Source of the DNA: Bog-950 sp046329495
GTDB taxonomy: Bacteria; Bacteroidota; Bacteroidia; Chitinophagales; LD1
Assembly: GCA_046329495.1 (NCBI GenBank)
Contig: JAXLUO010000003.1
Location: forward strand, 1 to 64,000
Direction of reading: 5' to 3'
DNA: 64,000 nucleotides
Part shown: one piece after another, positions 61,128-64,000 of the stretch
Layout of the letters: every line of letters begins with the position of its first letter
How positions within the stretch are numbered: position 1 is the stretch's first letter
Program-made: the position numbers and the translations under genes
The notes under the pieces: generated by a model
The model's input: the letters and a program-made list of their open reading frames with translations, nothing else
What the model was told of the DNA's origin: nothing
Database searches by the model: none

Positions 61128-61190
61128 CGTCATCCTGTCCCGAGACATCGGGATTGTTTCAGGATCTCCCTTATCCCGACGAAGGAGGGA
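61128..61190. repeat. Dispersed repeat around TCCCGA-gaca-TCGGGA
   Basis: GTCATCCTGTCCCGAGACAT with TCGGGA forms an inverted core. The wording (GTCATCCTG...CAGGATCT) is the same type as the repeat at 54107-54172. It lies between the two copies of the 78-bp repeat. Confidence 0.5.
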
Positions 61191-61245
61191 TAATAGCTAG
61201 CTCAAAAGCCGAGCATTACAATAAAATACTTGCTCGCGCAAAAAG

Positions 61246-61322
61246 TGTAAAGGAGTGTAAAGCTTATCCTGGTCATCCTCTGCATCCTGTAAATCCTGGT
61301 TCAAAAGTGTAAAGGAGTGTAA
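61246..61322. repeat. 78-bp direct repeat, copy 2
   Basis: It is nearly identical to copy 1 (61027-61104), 219 bases apart; differences are limited to a few bases near the TCCTGGTT junction and the final G. The four TGTAAAGGAGTGTAA words at the ends of the two copies make an array. Confidence 0.8.
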
Positions 61323-61452
61323 CGTTCGAAAGGCTGGGTTTACCATCGTCCTCCGTCCCTATGCCCGAGCATTAATTATCTGTGTAATCGTTCCGTATTA
61401 ATTTCTGTAATCACACAATAAAAGCTAAGGAATGCTATAAAAAGGAGAAAGG

Positions 61453-62226
61453 CTAAAAAAGTAAATGCACAGCATCAGCGCTTTGTTGTATCTGTACCTG
61501 CATTCGGTAGGCTGTCAAAATATTATCCGGGGTAAGCACCTCGGTTTTTGCACCGGCTGCCAATAATTTGCCTTCGTGCAGCAAAACTAAATGGTCGGCA
61601 AACTTGCCGGCCAGGTTCAGGTCGTGCACCACGCCGGCTACTACCAGGTTGGTATCGCGCAGCAAGTCAAGTAACTTCTGCATAAAGTCGAACTGGTAAA
61701 ACATGTCCAGAAAGGTAAGGGGCTCGTCCAACAACAAATAGCGCGACTGTTGCTTATCGGTGCTCCAGATCTGTGCAGCTACGCGGGCAAAATGCACGCG
61801 TTGCTTTTCGCCCCCGCTCAGCGTGGTATAGTTGCGCTCCGCAAAGGGCAGCACATCAAAAAACTGCATGGCTGCCTGCACTGCATCGCGGTCAACGGTT
61901 GATGGCTTGACCTGAAAGTGAGGATAGCGGCCCATGGTTACTACTTCCTCTACGCTCAAGGGGAAAGCCAGTTCCACCTGCTGCGAAAGAACAGCCCGGT
62001 AAGTAGCCAGCTTTGCAGTAGATATTTGTTGAATGCTTTGTTCACCATAAAAGACGTCACCGGAGGTTGGCGTAACCTGTCCGCCCAGTATTTTAATAAG
62101 TGTTGACTTACCGGCACCATTAGGTCCGATAATCAAATTGATTTTACCGGGCATAAAGTCAACCGATATATCCTGCAGCAGCACCTTTTCGCCAATGCGA
62201 TACGATATGTGTGTAGCGCGTAGCAT
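61453..62226 (-). CDS. hmuV: Haem/iron ABC transporter ATP-binding protein
   Basis: The protein has 257 residues. Walker A GPNGAGKST (about 34-42), signature TTLSGGEKQRVHFARV (about 138-153) and Walker B YLLLDEPLTFLD (about 168-179) define an ABC ATPase. The sequence is closest to HmuV/FecE-type importers of haem or ferric siderophores (for example VAGVVHDLNLAGKFADHLVLL). It powers import through the permease encoded next to it: the two genes share a base at 62226, so they are co-translated. Confidence 0.92.
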   Translation of the reverse strand: MLRATHISYRIGEKVLLQDISVDFMPGKINLIIGPNGAGKSTLIKILGGQVTPTSGDVFYGEQSIQQISTAKLATYRAVLSQQVELAFPLSVEEVVTMGRYPHFQVKPSTVDRDAVQAAMQFFDVLPFAERNYTTLSGGEKQRVHFARVAAQIWSTDKQQSRYLLLDEPLTFLDMFYQFDFMQKLLDLLRDTNLVVAGVVHDLNLAGKFADHLVLLHEGKLLAAGAKTEVLTPDNILTAYRMQVQIQQSADAVHLLF

Positions 62227-63257
62227 CAGAAGAAGTAGTTTTTGCGGCGCAATAAATAAATAAAGATGGGAACGCCAACAACCGAGGTTACTATACCAAT
62301 GGGCAACTCAGCAGGTCGCACCACCATACGGGCGGTTACATCTGCAAGGCTTAGTAGGATACCACCCAGCAAGGCACTGTTTCGGATCAGGTAGCGGTTG
62401 TCGGCGCTGTTAAGCATACGCAACAGGTGCGGCACTATTAAGCCTACAAAGCTGATAACCCCAACAAACGCGGTTGCTACAGCTACCATAGCAATGTTAA
62501 TGGCTAATACGGCCCATTTAAGGCGGTTGATGTTAACACCCAGATACATGGCTTCGGTTTCGCCCATCATCAGTGCATTCAATGGTTGGGCAAAACGCAG
62601 GGCAACTAATAAACACACTACGGTAGTTATACCAACAATGGTTGCCGAATGCCAGTTAGCCCCCGATAAGGTGCCCATACCCCAAAAGGTAATAGAGCGT
62701 GCCTGAGGGTCGCGGGCAATGTAGGAGAGAAAGCCAACACCGCTCATAAAAAGAGCGTTAATGGCTATGCCTGTAAGTAGTAATACTACAATGGAGCTTT
62801 TACCCGTTTCGCGCGATTGCGAAAGCAGGAATACCAAAAGGGTTGAAAGCACTGCTCCGGCACAGGCCGCTAAAGGCAAGGTCCATTCGCCGGTGTTAAA
62901 CTTAAAGGTAGCTCCTAATACAAAGTAGAGTGCTGCCCCGAAAGCAGCACCACTGCTGGTGCCTATTAAGCCCGGTTCCACAATAGGGTTGCGAAACAAG
63001 GCTTGCACCAGGGTACCGCCAACGGCCAGGCTTGCGCCCACAAATAGGCATAGCAAGGCACGTGGCAGGCGGATGTCTAAAAAGATGCGTTCGTTTAGCT
63101 GCAGATCGCTGTTCCCCTGCACCCATTTGGTAATTGCAGAGAAGATCTCATCGGTGCTGATGGAAACAGCCCCAAAGCGTGCCGATAGCAACAAGGTAAG
63201 CACCAGGGCTATCAGCAATAAAGGAAAAGTAAGAAGGGCAATTCTACTTTTGGGCAC
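62226..63257 (-). CDS. hmuU: FecCD-family iron/haem ABC permease
   Basis: The protein has 343 residues and about ten helices, in the BtuC/FecCD arrangement: IRLPRALLCLFVGASLAVGGTLVQALFRNPI, LIGTSSGAAFGAAL, GVISFVGLIVPHLLRML and PIGIVTSVVGVPIFIYLLRR are family signatures. It forms the membrane channel for a haem or siderophore importer. The start overlaps the end of the binding-protein gene by 14 bases. The family is secure; haem is preferred because of the HmuT-like partner. Confidence 0.93.
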   Translation of the reverse strand: MPKSRIALLTFPLLLIALVLTLLLSARFGAVSISTDEIFSAITKWVQGNSDLQLNERIFLDIRLPRALLCLFVGASLAVGGTLVQALFRNPIVEPGLIGTSSGAAFGAALYFVLGATFKFNTGEWTLPLAACAGAVLSTLLVFLLSQSRETGKSSIVVLLLTGIAINALFMSGVGFLSYIARDPQARSITFWGMGTLSGANWHSATIVGITTVVCLLVALRFAQPLNALMMGETEAMYLGVNINRLKWAVLAINIAMVAVATAFVGVISFVGLIVPHLLRMLNSADNRYLIRNSALLGGILLSLADVTARMVVRPAELPIGIVTSVVGVPIFIYLLRRKNYFF

Positions 63258-64000
63258 CCTGGTGTATTAATTGTTGTAGTAATATAACATTCTCGCCGGT
63301 ACGCGGACCAAGATAAACCATATCATGCTCCTCCACCCGGTAGATGCGGTTGTTTTTAGCGGCGTTGGTTCCGGCCACGCCAGGTAGTTCTTTGATTTTT
63401 TCGGGTGTTCCTAACCGGTCATAACCGAAGTCGGTAAGCAGTATAACATCGGGGTCGGCAGCAGCAACTACTTCGGCAGAGAGTTGTTTCATGCCTTTAA
63501 CGTCATCCACCGCCAGTTTGCCTCCTGCCCAGTTAATCATTTTGGCAGCAGTGCTCTTTTGGGTCATTACCAAGTATACGTTGTTGGCTTGTCCAAAGTG
63601 GATGACAAGCACCTTTACGGTATCCTTGTATGCTTTGGCTTTTTCAAGTGCTTCGGCCATGTCTTTATCCAACTTGTTGCATAGCTCTTCGGCCCGTTGT
63701 TCTTTATGGAAGTAAGCGCCCATTTCACGTATAAGCAACTTGGTACTGTCGATGTCGCTGCCTTTGTTGGCGAATACTTTCATGGGTATTTTAAGGTCTT
63801 CCAGTTGCTTTACTACATGCTCGGGGCCTATGTTGTTATCGTGCAGGATAAGGGTTGGCTTGGCAGCAAGGATGCCTTCGGCGCTCAGTGCACGGTGGTA
63901 ACCAACGGTTGGTAGCTGCTTAACTTCGGGAGGATAGGTGCTGGAGATGTCAACGGCAACAATGTCCTTTTCAGCGCCTAATGCCCAGATGATTTCGGTG
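63244..64000 (-). CDS. hmuT: Haem-binding periplasmic protein HmuT-like (partial at right edge)
   Basis: The frame is open from the window edge (first complete codon at 63999) to the stop at 63244, so the N-terminus is missing. The ATG at 63783 is internal. The 251-residue part reads EIIWALGAEKDIVAVDIS, VGYHRALSAEGILAAKPTLIL and VILLTDFGYDRLG. This is the TroA-like fold of haem-binding proteins (HmuT), with the family's RALSAEG motif. A Tyr, as in VGYHRALS, is a usual haem ligand. It delivers haem to the permease encoded just downstream. Confidence 0.92.
   Translation of the reverse strand, partial: TEIIWALGAEKDIVAVDISSTYPPEVKQLPTVGYHRALSAEGILAAKPTLILHDNNIGPEHVVKQLEDLKIPMKVFANKGSDIDSTKLLIREMGAYFHKEQRAEELCNKLDKDMAEALEKAKAYKDTVKVLVIHFGQANNVYLVMTQKSTAAKMINWAGGKLAVDDVKGMKQLSAEVVAAADPDVILLTDFGYDRLGTPEKIKELPGVAGTNAAKNNRIYRVEEHDMVYLGPRTGENVILLQQLIHQGAQK

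Noticed and set aside
61027..61322. CRISPR-like array of TGTAAAGGAGTGTAA words
   Set aside because: Spacing is irregular (about 60, 150 and 60 bases), the repeats are part of a larger direct repeat, and no cas gene is in the window.

Overview
The window comes from a member of the Bacteroidota, probably of the Chitinophagia/Sphingobacteriia type. The evidence is a large secreted protein with a type IX secretion C-terminal sorting domain, DUF4920, DUF5723 and DUF4159 proteins, promoters of the Bacteroidota TAnnTTTG type, a SUF-only iron-sulphur operon, and rarely any Shine-Dalgarno sequence. It falls into an accessory half (1 to about 27.2 kb) and a core half (27.3 to 64 kb). A tRNA-Lys gene at the join has its 3' end facing the accessory side.

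Accessory half. Positions 1-1567 hold two poorly characterised genes. Positions 1641-10896 are a decorated type I restriction-modification operon: a one-TRD HsdS-like protein, hsdM, a GIY-YIG-type protein, a two-TRD hsdS, an AlbA_2/Schlafen-type protein, a second small YIG-like protein, hsdR and a YgjP-type zinc peptidase. The hsdR-ygjP stretch is saturated with the palindrome GTTAAC (28 copies in 3.9 kb). This is a word-level signal, because it occurs in two reading frames with matching synonymous choices. A secreted thermonuclease-like lipoprotein follows on the other strand.

Positions 11871-25342 are the most remarkable part: a thirteen-gene, one-direction cluster built around tellurite-resistance (Ter) family proteins. 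In order it encodes a TerB-like protein, two lipoproteins, a three-TM protein, a tubulin/FtsZ-like GTPase, a 1298-residue actin/Hsp70-like ATPase, a degenerate Hsp70-like protein with a proline-rich tail, two TerD proteins, a one-TM peptide, an inner-membrane-anchored OmpA-domain protein, a small membrane protein, TerC and a last membrane protein. The short N-terminal motif F-[DN]-L-[STN]-K of the TerD proteins is repeated on the cytoplasmic tails of the one-TM peptide and the OmpA protein. This suggests that a TerD assembly is tied through the inner membrane to peptidoglycan. I infer an envelope-spanning stress or defence system with two NTPase cytomotive-type families; its function is not shown by the sequence. 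An IS407-type IS3 element with a GATC target duplication lies just downstream, in a decayed gene.

Core half. After tRNA-Lys come a DUF4920 protein, a geranylgeranyl-reductase-type flavoprotein, an outer-membrane DUF5723 protein with a large lipoprotein, a family 2 glycosyltransferase and a secreted Asp-box protein. The SUF operon (sufB, a small extra gene, sufC, sufD, sufS, sufE) runs leftwards. Next are a cytochrome oxidase subunit III, an Rrf2 regulator, a DUF486 protein, a chromate transporter, an AIM24-like protein, asparagine synthetase, RsmE, a DUF4159 protein, PyrD, a lipoprotein and PheT. A Cus/Czc-type heavy-metal efflux operon with a candidate operator follows, then a repeat-rich 1.1 kb intergenic region, and finally a haem/iron ABC importer cut by the right edge.
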